From an uncultured Eubacteriales bacterium (GTDB lineage: Bacteria; Bacillota; Clostridia; Christensenellales; Aristaeellaceae): 64,000 nt of DNA. Positions 1 through 7,727 of this stretch are shown here, piece after piece. The notes under the pieces are model-generated. The model worked only from the letters and a program-made list of their open reading frames with translations, was not told the origin of the DNA and searched no databases. The position numbers and the translations under genes are program-made. The stretch is from the NCBI GenBank assembly GCA_902801165.1, contig CADCHI010000006.1, forward strand, positions 1-64,000. The letters run 5' to 3'. How positions within the stretch are numbered: position 1 is the first letter of the stretch; each line of letters starts with the position of its first letter.

Positions 1-1908
1 GAGGACAGCCAGGGCGGCAAGTGCGACGTGTGCCACAGCGACGTGGTGCAGCTGCCCAAGGACGTGTGGTACCTGCGCATCACCCAGTACGCCGACAAGC
101 TGCTGGAGGGCTTGGAGACCGTGGACTACCCGGAGAGCATCAAGCAGCAGCAGGTCACCTGGATCGGCCGCTCCACCGGCGCGTTCGTGGACTTCGCCAT
201 CGACGGCATCCCCGAGACGCTGGAGATCTACACCACCCGCCCCGACACCCTGTTCGGCGTCACCTTCATGGTCATGGCCCCGGAGCATCCGCTGCTGGAC
301 AAGTACAGGGATCGCATTGCCAACTGGGCCGAGGTGGAGGCCTACCGCGAGGCCTGCGCCAAGAAGACCGAGTTCGAGCGCACCCAGCTGGCCAAGGACA
401 AGACCGGCGTGAAGCTGGCCGGCATCGAGGCGATCAACCCCGTCAGCGGCAAGAAGATCCCGATCTTCATCGCCGACTACGTGATGATGGGCTACGGCAC
501 CGGCGCCATTATGGCCGTGCCCGCCCACGACCAGCGCGACTGGGAGTTCGCCAAGAAGTTCGGCGCGGACATCATCGAGGTCATCCAGGGCGGCGACATC
601 ACCCAGGAGGCCTACACCGGCGACGGCCCGATGGTCAACTCTGACTTCCTGAACGCCTACGACAACAAGAAGGATTCCATCGCCGCCATGCTGGACTTCC
701 TCGCCCGGAAGGGCGTGGGCCGCAAGGGCGTGCAGTACAAGATGAAGGACTGGGCCTTCAACCGCCAGCGCTATTGGGGCGAGCCCATCCCGCTGATCCA
801 CTGCCCGGCATGCGGCACCGTTGGCGTGCCCTACGACCAGCTGCCGCTGACGCTGCCCGATGTGGAGAACTTCGAGCCCGGTCAGGACGGCCAGAGCCCG
901 CTGGCCCGCATCGAATCCTTCGTGAACTGCACCTGCCCGAAGTGCGGCGGCCCCGCCAAGCGCGAGACCGACACCATGCCCCAGTGGGCGGGCTCCAGCT
1001 GGTACTTCCTGCGCTTTGTGGATCCCCACAACGACCAGGCGTTTGCCAGCATGGACGAGATGAAGTACTGGATGCCCGTGGACTGGTACAACGGCGGCAT
1101 GGAGCACGTCACCCGCCACCTGCTGTACAGCCGCTTCTGGCACCGCTTCCTGTATGACATCGGCGAGGTCAACACCCCCGAGCCCTACGCCAAGCGCAGC
1201 TACCAGGGCCTGATCCTGGGCTCCGACGGCGAGAAGATGTCCAAGTCCAAGGGCAACGTGGTGGACCCGCTGGACATCGTGAAGCAGTACGGCGCGGACA
1301 CCCTGCGCCTGTACGTGCTGTTCATGGGCGACTACACCGCCGCCGCGCCGTGGAACGACGACTCCGTGAAGGGCTGCAAGCGCTTCCTGGACCGCGTGTG
1401 GCGCATGATGGAGTTCATGACCGACGAGGAGGGCATCTCCAAGGACCTGGCCTACGACGTGAACACCTGCATCAAGAAGGTGGGCGAGGACTACGAGAAG
1501 ATGAAGTACAACACCGCCATCGCCGCCATGATGACGCTGGTGAACGCCATCTACGCCAAGGGCAGCGTGACCCGCGGCGAGATGCTGGCGCTGGTGAAGC
1601 TGCTGAACCCCGTGGCGCCCCACATCACCGAGGAGATCAACCAGCTGTGCAAGCTGTCCGACGCCGAGCTGATGTACGCCGCCTGGCCCGAGTACGACGA
1701 GGCCGCCCTGGTCAAGGACACCGTGGAGGTCGCCCTGCAGATCAACGGCAAGGTGCGCGGCCGCATGAACGTGCCCGCTGACCTGACCCGCGAGACCGCC
1801 GGGGACTACTTCCTGGCCACCGACGAGGTCAAGAAGCTGATCTCCGGCAAGAGCATCAAGAAGCTGGTGTTCGTGCCCGGCCGCCTGGTGAACATCGTCG
1901 TGGGCTGA
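1..1908 (+). CDS. leuS: Leucyl-tRNA synthetase, 5'-truncated by the window edge
   Basis: Charges tRNA-Leu with leucine in the cytoplasm (class I aminoacyl-tRNA synthetase). The reading frame is open from base 1, so about 170-220 N-terminal residues, including the HIGH motif, lie outside the window; 635 residues are visible. They show the CP1 editing domain with TTRPDTLFG near visible residue 78, Cys pairs typical of the zinc insertion (HCPACG and CTCPKCGG, near visible residues 268 and 311), the KMSKS catalytic loop at visible residues 412-416, the anticodon-binding helical region, and the C-terminal domain with the INGKVRG motif. The gene ends in TGA and is followed at once by a strong terminator, so it is the last gene of its transcript. 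The identification is secure; only the start is unknown. Confidence 0.97.
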   Translation, partial: EDSQGGKCDVCHSDVVQLPKDVWYLRITQYADKLLEGLETVDYPESIKQQQVTWIGRSTGAFVDFAIDGIPETLEIYTTRPDTLFGVTFMVMAPEHPLLDKYRDRIANWAEVEAYREACAKKTEFERTQLAKDKTGVKLAGIEAINPVSGKKIPIFIADYVMMGYGTGAIMAVPAHDQRDWEFAKKFGADIIEVIQGGDITQEAYTGDGPMVNSDFLNAYDNKKDSIAAMLDFLARKGVGRKGVQYKMKDWAFNRQRYWGEPIPLIHCPACGTVGVPYDQLPLTLPDVENFEPGQDGQSPLARIESFVNCTCPKCGGPAKRETDTMPQWAGSSWYFLRFVDPHNDQAFASMDEMKYWMPVDWYNGGMEHVTRHLLYSRFWHRFLYDIGEVNTPEPYAKRSYQGLILGSDGEKMSKSKGNVVDPLDIVKQYGADTLRLYVLFMGDYTAAAPWNDDSVKGCKRFLDRVWRMMEFMTDEEGISKDLAYDVNTCIKKVGEDYEKMKYNTAIAAMMTLVNAIYAKGSVTRGEMLALVKLLNPVAPHITEEINQLCKLSDAELMYAAWPEYDEAALVKDTVEVALQINGKVRGRMNVPADLTRETAGDYFLATDEVKKLISGKSIKKLVFVPGRLVNIVVG

Positions 1909-1938
1909 CGCGCACGGCAGATTCCCAAAACAACAGCC

Positions 1939-1978
1939 GCCCCGGATTCCCAATCGGGAATCCGGGGCGATTGCTTTT
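1939..1978 (+). terminator. Rho-independent terminator after leuS
   Basis: A perfect 13-bp stem (1939-1951 pairing with 1956-1968) with an AATC loop is followed by a T-rich tract on the plus strand. The minus strand also reads a T-rich stretch after the stem, so it probably serves the convergent membrane-protein gene as well. Confidence 0.85.
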
Positions 1979-2011
1979 ACGGGCATTCTCTTTTCCCGGC
2001 ATCGATCGCTG

Positions 2012-2590
2012 TTATTTCAGCGCCTCCGCCAGCGCGCCTTCGGGCTCGACGCCGCTGCCGTCGCGGATCAGGCGGAACATCTCCCGGCGCTGCTTTTCGC
2101 TGTAGATGCCGGCATTCATGTGGTAGCGCTTGTTGTCCTTGGTGATGAAGGCCACCTCGTGCACGGGGAACAGCTTGTTCTTCTCCCCGCCCTGGCTGCG
2201 GTCGATGCGCTCGTAGCCCAGGTCCTCCACATAGCCGTACCTGGCGATGTTGTCCAGGCGGATGGTCTTGTCGACGAAGCGAATGTCCAGGTCTCCGGTG
2301 CGGAAGAGGAACGACGCCCGCTTCTCGCCCGCCTTCGGGCGAATGTTGGCGGGCCAGGCCATGCGCAGCCGCCCCTCGCCCACGGCCACCTGGCTGCGCA
2401 CGTACATCCAGGTATAGCAGAGCGCCAGGGCAAATATGACGTAGGAAAAGAAGGAAAAGCTGGCCATCATGTCCGGCTCCAGATGCCGGGTCTGCCGGTA
2501 AATCGTAAACACCACGTCGCTGAAGCACAGCAGCGTCAGCACATACAACACAATATAGCCCGCGCAGTGGGGTCGAAAGCGCTTCATCAT
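2012..2590 (-). CDS. Small membrane protein with a cytoplasmic C-terminal domain, unknown function
   Basis: Encodes 192 residues. I do not recognise the family. The N-terminal half has two hydrophobic helices (about residues 10-30 and 43-64) with a short loop between them, which predicts a two-pass inner-membrane protein. The rest is soluble and mixed-charge, with alternating strands that could form a PH-like or bPH-like fold; this is inference from pattern only. The start was chosen at 2590 because GGAGG lies seven bases upstream, and a TTGTTT-17-TATAAT promoter precedes it. It is transcribed toward leuS and shares the bidirectional terminator. The AraC-type regulator gene lies just upstream in the same direction, but the separate promoter argues for independent expression. 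Confidence 0.7.
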   Translation of the reverse strand: MMKRFRPHCAGYIVLYVLTLLCFSDVVFTIYRQTRHLEPDMMASFSFFSYVIFALALCYTWMYVRSQVAVGEGRLRMAWPANIRPKAGEKRASFLFRTGDLDIRFVDKTIRLDNIARYGYVEDLGYERIDRSQGGEKNKLFPVHEVAFITKDNKRYHMNAGIYSEKQRREMFRLIRDGSGVEPEGALAEALK

Positions 2591-2618
2591 CCATCAGCCT
2601 CCAAAGTTCATTCGCTTC

Positions 2619-2647
2619 ATTATATATCATTCCGGGGAAAAAAACAA
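2619..2647 (-). promoter_or_regulatory. Promoter for the 2012-2590 membrane protein
   Basis: On the minus strand, TTGTTT (2642-2647) and TATAAT (2619-2624) are separated by 17 bases and lie just upstream of the ribosome-binding site. Confidence 0.6.
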
Positions 2648-2658
2648 GAAGGCGCCGC

Positions 2659-3510
2659 TCACTTCAAGCCCTTGCGGTACTGGGTGGGCGAGCAGCCCAC
2701 GAACCGCCGGAAGGCGGAAGAGAAGTGCTCGATGGAGGAAAAGCCCAGGCGCTCGCCGATCTCGGTGACGGAGAGCTCCGTGTGGATCAGGTACTGAGAC
2801 GCCGCCGCCATCCGCGCCTCGGTCAGCTTCTGGGAGAAGCTCTTGCCGAAGTTGTTCTGCAGCAGCCGCTGGGTCTGGCGCACGCTCAGGTTGAGCAGGC
2901 CCGCCAGCTCCCCCAGCGTCAGCGTGCGATAGCGGTAGAAGAAGGCGTCCTCGATGACCGGCATCAGCCCCGCCCGGGTCAGCGCCGGCACGCGGCTCTC
3001 CGCCGCCTGGGCCGGGGCGACGTCCTGGCCGTACATCCGCGTCAGCGTCACGATGATCTGCCGCAGCAGCGCCTCGGACATCTCCCAGCTGCCGGGCTGG
3101 GGATGGCGGTTTTCCTCCACCAGCCGCACCAGCAGCGGGAAGATGCGCCCGCCGTCCTCCCCCATCCAGAAGGGGGTGTCCGCGAACAGGGCGAAGGGAC
3201 TGGACCCGCTCCGGGCGTCGTATTCGCAGTTCAGGTACAGGCAGTACTCCGTCACCGGGTTGGCGGGGTCCGAACGCTGGGCGTGCACGATGCCCGGGCC
3301 GGTGATGTACAGGGTGTCCGGCTCCACGCTGCGGCGAATGCCGTCGATGGTGACCAGGCCCCTGCCCCGCTCGGTGTAGTGGATCTCGTAGCTGGTGTTG
3401 GAATGGCGGTGCGCCGCGATGATCGGCTGCAGCTGCTCGATGCGCACGTGCACCGGCGCGATCAGCAGCGGTCCCAGCTCAAAGCTGTCCGAAAACTCAT
3501 ACGTCTCCAT
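2659..3510 (-). CDS. AraC-family transcriptional regulator
   Basis: A 283-residue DNA-binding regulator. The N-terminal part is a cupin-like sensing domain ([12 protein letters not shown] near residue 35, followed by strands). The C-terminal ~100 residues contain the two helix-turn-helix motifs of the AraC/XylS family, with [13 protein letters not shown] and the conserved second HTH plus [15 protein letters not shown] signature. The ATG at 3510 was chosen because a GGGGGAG ribosome-binding site sits immediately upstream. The frame stays open to 3678 only because the upstream heptamer array happens to be stop-free in this frame. The gene is divergent from the dehydrogenase/kinase/ABC-transporter genes, so it most likely senses the imported sugar or its product and controls that locus. 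The ligand cannot be told from sequence. Confidence 0.9.
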   Translation of the reverse strand: METYEFSDSFELGPLLIAPVHVRIEQLQPIIAAHRHSNTSYEIHYTERGRGLVTIDGIRRSVEPDTLYITGPGIVHAQRSDPANPVTEYCLYLNCEYDARSGSSPFALFADTPFWMGEDGGRIFPLLVRLVEENRHPQPGSWEMSEALLRQIIVTLTRMYGQDVAPAQAAESRVPALTRAGLMPVIEDAFFYRYRTLTLGELAGLLNLSVRQTQRLLQNNFGKSFSQKLTEARMAAASQYLIHTELSVTEIGERLGFSSIEHFSSAFRRFVGCSPTQYRKGLK

Positions 3511-3527
3511 GCTCTCCCCCGATTCCC

Positions 3528-3639
3528 AATTCCCAATTTCCAATTCCCAATTCCCAATTCCCAATTCCCAATTCCCAATTCCCAATTCCCAATTCCCAAT
3601 TCCCAATTCCCAATTCCCAATTCCCAATTCCCAATTCCA
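3528..3639. repeat. Heptanucleotide tandem repeat (AATTCCC / GGGAATT)
   Basis: A 7-bp unit, AATTCCC on the plus strand, is repeated about 16 times. There are 13 perfect consecutive copies from 3542 to 3632, flanked by one perfect and two imperfect copies. Read on the minus strand the unit is GGGAATT, so runs of three G recur every seven bases. This matches the G3-N4 spacing that can form G-quadruplexes. The array lies between the AraC start codon (3510) and the probable -10 box of its promoter (3650-3655). Confidence 0.95.
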
Positions 3640-3649
3640 TTCCCAATTC

Positions 3650-3658
3650 ATTATACCA
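3650..3658 (-). promoter_or_regulatory. Extended -10 promoter for the AraC-type regulator
   Basis: The minus strand reads TGGTATAAT, an extended -10 (TGnTATAAT); the -35 match is weak. Transcription from here would start near 3643, so the whole heptamer array would lie in the 5' untranslated region. Confidence 0.55.
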
Positions 3659-3746
3659 CACTTATACCTATCTGACATCTACCTTCGCCAAAACGACACA
3701 TTTAACATGAAGTCGTCGGCTTTATCTCTAATCCGGCCCGGCGGAA

Positions 3747-3757
3747 TTTGGTATACT
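3747..3757 (+). promoter_or_regulatory. Extended -10 promoter for the alcohol dehydrogenase
   Basis: TTTGGTATACT gives a TGnTATACT extended -10 (TATACT at 3752-3757) about 40 bases before the start codon. The -35 box is poor, consistent with dependence on an activator such as the divergent AraC protein. Confidence 0.55.
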
Positions 3758-3796
3758 GTAAACAACCCATTAACGCAAATGAGGAGGAGTACATTC

Positions 3797-4858
3797 ATGG
3801 ATAAGAAGATTCTCGGCGCCATTCTGCCCGGCAACAGCACCGTAGAGCTGAAGGAATTCGACATGCCCAAGCCCGGCCACGGCCAGGTCGTGATCAAGAC
3901 GAAGGCCTCTACCATCTGCGGCTCCGATATCCGCTGCATCTACCGCGCCCACGTGGGCAAGGGCCCCGAGGGCTACCAGCCCGGCATGATCGCGGGCCAC
4001 GAGCCCTGCGGCATCATCGTCGAGGAGGGCGAGGGCCTGAAGCGGTTCAAGAAGGGCGACCGGGTTATCGTGTACCACATCTCCGGCTGCGGCGTGTGCT
4101 ATGACTGCCGCCGCGGTTACTACATCTCCTGCAAGAGCCCCTATCGCGCGGCCTACGGCTGGCAGCGCAACGGCGGCATGGCGCCCTACATGCTCTGCGA
4201 CGAAAAGGACCTGATCGCCCTGCCCGACGAGCTGAGCTACGAGGACGGCGCGCAGGTGGCCTGCGGCTTCGGCACCTGCTACGAGGCCCTGATGAAGATC
4301 GGCGTCTCCGGCAACGATCGCGTGCTGGTCACCGGCCTGGGCCCGGTGGGCCTGGCCACCCTGATGCTGGCCAAGGCCATGGGCTGCGACACCACCATCG
4401 GCTGCGACGTGAACGAGGAGCGCATGAAGCTGGCCAAGGACCTGGGCCTGGCGGACTACGTGTTCAATTCCAAGGACGTCGAGGCCTGCGAGAAGGCCAT
4501 CATGGACGTCACCCAGGGCTACGGCTGCGAGCGCGCCATCGACTGCTCCGCCAACAACTCCGCCCGCGCGATGGCGATCCGCTGCACCCGCGAGTGGGGC
4601 AAGATGGCCATGGTCGGCGAGGGCAACGACGTCACCTTCAACCCCTCCCCGGACATCATGCACGGCCAGAAGAGCATCTACGGCTCCTGGGTCACCTCCC
4701 TGTGGCGCATGGAGGAGCTGGTGGAGCATCTGGTCCGCTGGGGCATCCATCCCGACAAGCTGATCACCCACCGCTTCGAGCTGAAGGACGTGGACAAGGC
4801 CTACGCGCTGATGGCCTCCGGCCAGTGCGGCAAGGTCGCCGTCGTGTATCCCGACTGA
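3797..4858 (+). CDS. Zinc-dependent medium-chain alcohol/polyol dehydrogenase
   Basis: A 353-residue NAD(P)-dependent dehydrogenase of the MDR superfamily, related to sorbitol and threonine dehydrogenases. It oxidises a secondary alcohol or polyol, or catalyses the reverse reduction. Visible features are the catalytic zinc ligands C41 and H68-E69 (GHEPCG), four structural zinc cysteines C98, C101, C104 and C112, and a Rossmann nucleotide-binding loop VTGLGPVG near residue 180. The start has a GAGGAGGAG ribosome-binding site (3781-3789) seven bases upstream. The gene heads the plus-strand sugar locus opposite the AraC regulator. The aldo/keto reductase, sugar kinase and ABC importer that follow suggest it interconverts a sugar and its polyol. 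The substrate is unknown. Confidence 0.9.
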   Translation: MDKKILGAILPGNSTVELKEFDMPKPGHGQVVIKTKASTICGSDIRCIYRAHVGKGPEGYQPGMIAGHEPCGIIVEEGEGLKRFKKGDRVIVYHISGCGVCYDCRRGYYISCKSPYRAAYGWQRNGGMAPYMLCDEKDLIALPDELSYEDGAQVACGFGTCYEALMKIGVSGNDRVLVTGLGPVGLATLMLAKAMGCDTTIGCDVNEERMKLAKDLGLADYVFNSKDVEACEKAIMDVTQGYGCERAIDCSANNSARAMAIRCTREWGKMAMVGEGNDVTFNPSPDIMHGQKSIYGSWVTSLWRMEELVEHLVRWGIHPDKLITHRFELKDVDKAYALMASGQCGKVAVVYPD

Positions 4859-4872
4859 CATCATCGCACCTA

Positions 4873-4900
4873 CGGGCTGTTGGCAAGCGCCAGCAGCCCG
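4873..4900 (+). other. Stem-loop downstream of the dehydrogenase
   Basis: A 12-bp stem (4873-4884 with 4889-4900, one G-T pair) carries an AAGC loop. No T tract follows, so it may be an mRNA-stabilising or attenuating hairpin rather than a standard terminator. Confidence 0.5.
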
Positions 4901-4975
4901 CCCTGCGATTGCGGCGTCCGCATGCCCGAGCGCCCGCTTTCAGTTAACAAACATCGACCTATTTCAAAATAATTG

Positions 4976-5004
4976 TTGAATTATTCCCACCTGTAGTATA
5001 TAAT
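4976..5004 (+). promoter_or_regulatory. Promoter for the aldo/keto reductase
   Basis: TTGAAT (4976-4981) and TATAAT (4999-5004) are spaced by exactly 17 bases, about 60 bases upstream of the start codon. The reductase can therefore be expressed separately from the dehydrogenase. Confidence 0.75.
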
Positions 5005-5066
5005 AATCACAGTTTTGTTGGTTTTGATTAACCGGCGTCCTTGCGCCGGGATACGGAGGTCTGAAA

Positions 5067-6071
5067 ATGATCGATCCCAAGACGGTTCCTTCCTTTAAAC
5101 TGAACAACGGCGGCAGCATCCCCTGCATCGGCATGGGCACCTTCGGCTCCGACCGCGTGACTCCCGAGGAGGTCGCCGGCGCGGTGGCCGGCGGCATCCG
5201 CGTCGGCTATCGGCTGTTCGACTGCGCCGCCTGCTACGGCAACGAGGACCAGATCGGCAAGGTGTTCAAGGCCGCCTTCGACGAGGGCGTCGTGGCGCGC
5301 AAGGACCTGTTTATCATGTCCAAGGTGTGGAACGACATGCACCGCCGGGTGCGCGAGTCCTGCCTCAAGACCATCGCGGACCTGCAGTGCGACTACCTGG
5401 ACATGCTGTTCATCCACTGGCCCTTCCCCAACTACCACGCCCCCTTCTGCGACGTGGACTCCCGCAACCCCGACTCGAAGCCCTTCTCCGTGGCGGAGTT
5501 CCTGGACACCTACCGCCAGATCGAAGCGCTGGTGGACGAGGGCCTGGTGCGGCACATCGGCATCTCCAACATGACCATCCCCAAGCTGAACGCGGTGCTG
5601 GACAAGCTGCGCATCAAGCCCGCCGCCTGTGAATCGGAGCTGCACCCCTGCTTCCAGCAGCAGGAGCTGTTCGACTACCTGGTGGCCCGGGACATCCTGC
5701 CCATCGGCTACATGCCTCTCGGCTCGCCCCGCCGGCCGGAGCGCGACATACTGCCCGAGGACCTGGCCGACATGCAGATGCCCGAGCTGGTGGAGATCGC
5801 CAAGGCCCACGACTGCCACCCCGCCATCATCTGCCTGAAGTGGGCGCTGCAGCGCGGCCAGCTGCCGATCCCCTTCTCCGTACACAACTATGAGGCCAAC
5901 CTCCGCGCCGCCGTCACCGAGAAGCTGACGGACGAGGAGATGGCCACCATCGCCACGCTGGAGCGCGGCAACCGCCTGGTCAAGGGCCAGGTGTTCCTCT
6001 GGCCCGGCGCGAACGACTGGCACGACCTCTGGGACGAGGACGGCGTCATCGTGAGCTGCCCCGACGCCTGA
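5067..6071 (+). CDS. Aldo/keto reductase
   Basis: A 334-residue NAD(P)H-dependent reductase with a TIM-barrel fold that reduces aldehydes or ketones to alcohols. The complete AKR catalytic tetrad is present: D52 and Y57 (FDCAACYGNE), K86 (IMSKVW) and H117 (LFIHWP). The GISNM segment and the C-terminal nucleotide-binding stretch also match the family. The ribosome-binding site GGAGG lies nine bases before ATG. It has its own promoter and sits between a polyol dehydrogenase and a sugar kinase, so a role in sugar/polyol interconversion is plausible. The substrate cannot be assigned from sequence. Confidence 0.9.
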   Translation: MIDPKTVPSFKLNNGGSIPCIGMGTFGSDRVTPEEVAGAVAGGIRVGYRLFDCAACYGNEDQIGKVFKAAFDEGVVARKDLFIMSKVWNDMHRRVRESCLKTIADLQCDYLDMLFIHWPFPNYHAPFCDVDSRNPDSKPFSVAEFLDTYRQIEALVDEGLVRHIGISNMTIPKLNAVLDKLRIKPAACESELHPCFQQQELFDYLVARDILPIGYMPLGSPRRPERDILPEDLADMQMPELVEIAKAHDCHPAIICLKWALQRGQLPIPFSVHNYEANLRAAVTEKLTDEEMATIATLERGNRLVKGQVFLWPGANDWHDLWDEDGVIVSCPDA

Positions 6072-6256
6072 GGCTCGTGAACTGATCTCCGGCAATAAAC
6101 CCCGTCTTCTAACCCCGTGGGGAACGGGGTCCCGGGAGCGAACGCCTTCCAGGATTTCATTCCCCCTTCGGCAATTCCCGCCGTCCTTCCCATCCCGAGG
6201 GGACATCACTGCGTGGCCCGACCCCGCGTCGACCGCGCCGCCACGAGGTGAACGCC

Positions 6257-7615
6257 ATGGCCGCCATGGGCATCGACATCGGAACCACCACCCTCAGCCT
6301 CGTCCTGGTGGATGAGGGCAGCGGCGCGCTCGTCGCCAGCCGCACCCTCGCCCATGACGCCTTCATCGACGACGGCTGCCCGGCGGGCAAGGTCCAGGAC
6401 CCGGTGCGCATCTGGCTCCAGCTCCAGGACTGCGTCTCGGATCTGATCGCCGAGCACGGCCAGCCCTCCTGCATCGGCCTGACGGGCCAGATGCATGGCA
6501 TGCTGTACGTGGACCGCAGGGGCCGGGCCATCAGCCCTCTCTACACCTGGCAGGACGCCCGGAGCGCCGAACCCGGCGGGGACGGCGGCCCCTCCGCCGT
6601 CCAGTTGTTGAGGGACGCCGGCTGCGCCGCGGCGCCGGGCTACGGCCTGGCCACCCACTGTGCCCTGATCCGCTCGGGCAGCGTGCCCAGGCTGGCCGAG
6701 GGCATGGCCACCATCGCCGACTTCATCGGCATGAGGCTCACCGGAGCCTCCCGGCCCGCGCTGACACCGGACATGGCGGCCAGCTGGGGCGGCTTTGATT
6801 TGAAAAAACGGGCATTCCAGACCGACGCGCTGGAATCCCTCGGGCTGCGCCCGGAGCTGCTGCCCCGGGTGGACGCGGCCTACGGCATCCTGGGCGAGAC
6901 CCCCGCGGGCGTGCCCGTGGCCTGCGCCCTGGGCGACAACCAGGCCAGCGTCATCGGCTCGGTCGCGAGCCCCGAGGACACGGTGCTCATCAACATCGGC
7001 ACCGGCAGCCAGGTCACCGTCCCGATCCGCGAGTGGGCGGAATGCGGCGACGGACTGGAGCTGCGCCCCTGTCCCCCGGACGGCTACCTGCTGGTGGGCT
7101 GCGGCCTGTGCGGCGGGCGGGCCTACGCGATGCTGGAGCAGTTCTACCGGCAGGCCGCCGGCACGGACGAGCCCCGGTACGACCGCATGCTGGCCCAGGC
7201 CACGGAATTCGTCGACCGCTTCGGCGCGGACGCCGCCTGGCGGGTGCGGACCACCTTCTCCGGCACCCGGGCTGACCCCGACGCGCTGGGCGGCATTTCG
7301 GGCATCGGCATCCACAACTTCACCCCGGGAGCGCTGACGGCGGGCGTCGTTCGCGGCATCCTGGAGGAGTTGAAGGAACAATACGACGCCATGCGCGCCT
7401 TCTCCGGCATGAACGCCGCGCACCTGGTGGGCTCCGGCAACGGCCTCAGGAAGAACCCGCTGATGCGGCGCTTTGCCGAGGCGCTGTTCGGGCTGCCGCT
7501 GTCCATCCCCGCCCACAAGGAGGAGGCCGCCTTCGGCGCGGCGCTGCACGCCATGGCCGCCGCCGGCCGGGTCGCCTCCCTGGACGAAGCCCGGTCCCTG
7601 ATCCGCTACGAGTGA
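6257..7615 (+). CDS. FGGY-family carbohydrate kinase, sedoheptulokinase-like
   Basis: A 452-residue ATP-dependent sugar kinase that phosphorylates a ketose or polyol after uptake. The N-terminal phosphate loop GIDIGTTTLSL, the substrate region LTGQMHGMLY...YTWQD, the GDNQASVIGS loop and the ATP-binding GSGNGLRKNPLM motif are all visible. The TGQMHG plus TWQD combination is reminiscent of sedoheptulokinases rather than classical xylulokinases. ATG 6257 was preferred because GAGGTG lies six bases upstream; GTG 6248 in the same frame is possible. The ABC importer genes follow 112 bases downstream. The product is probably a sugar 7-phosphate or 5-phosphate, but the exact sugar is not determined. 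Confidence 0.85.
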   Translation: MAAMGIDIGTTTLSLVLVDEGSGALVASRTLAHDAFIDDGCPAGKVQDPVRIWLQLQDCVSDLIAEHGQPSCIGLTGQMHGMLYVDRRGRAISPLYTWQDARSAEPGGDGGPSAVQLLRDAGCAAAPGYGLATHCALIRSGSVPRLAEGMATIADFIGMRLTGASRPALTPDMAASWGGFDLKKRAFQTDALESLGLRPELLPRVDAAYGILGETPAGVPVACALGDNQASVIGSVASPEDTVLINIGTGSQVTVPIREWAECGDGLELRPCPPDGYLLVGCGLCGGRAYAMLEQFYRQAAGTDEPRYDRMLAQATEFVDRFGADAAWRVRTTFSGTRADPDALGGISGIGIHNFTPGALTAGVVRGILEELKEQYDAMRAFSGMNAAHLVGSGNGLRKNPLMRRFAEALFGLPLSIPAHKEEAAFGAALHAMAAAGRVASLDEARSLIRYE

Positions 7616-7727
7616 CAACCGCCGCGGCATCCCCTGTGTTTCGGAACGCCTTTCCGGGACACGCCCCTGCCCCGGCGCGATCATAGCAGAACGCAATCCC
7701 AAGAATACATGAAATGGAGGAAGTGTC

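Noticed and set aside
2120-2797. Long antisense open frames throughout (for example opposite the 2012-2590 gene, the AKR, the kinase and the ABC genes)
   Set aside because: They are by-products of high GC in the third codon position: Ala/Arg/Gly/Pro-rich, no motifs, no ribosome-binding sites, and they lie opposite well-supported genes.
3528-3639. Heptamer array as a coding repeat (GIGNWEL) at the N terminus of the AraC protein
   Set aside because: The frame is open only because the 7-bp unit lacks stops; a good ribosome-binding site and the natural family start lie at 3510, after the array.
6072-6256. Terminator or promoter between the reductase and kinase genes
   Set aside because: Only a short ACCCCGT/ACGGGGT dyad without a T tract, and no convincing -35/-10 pair.
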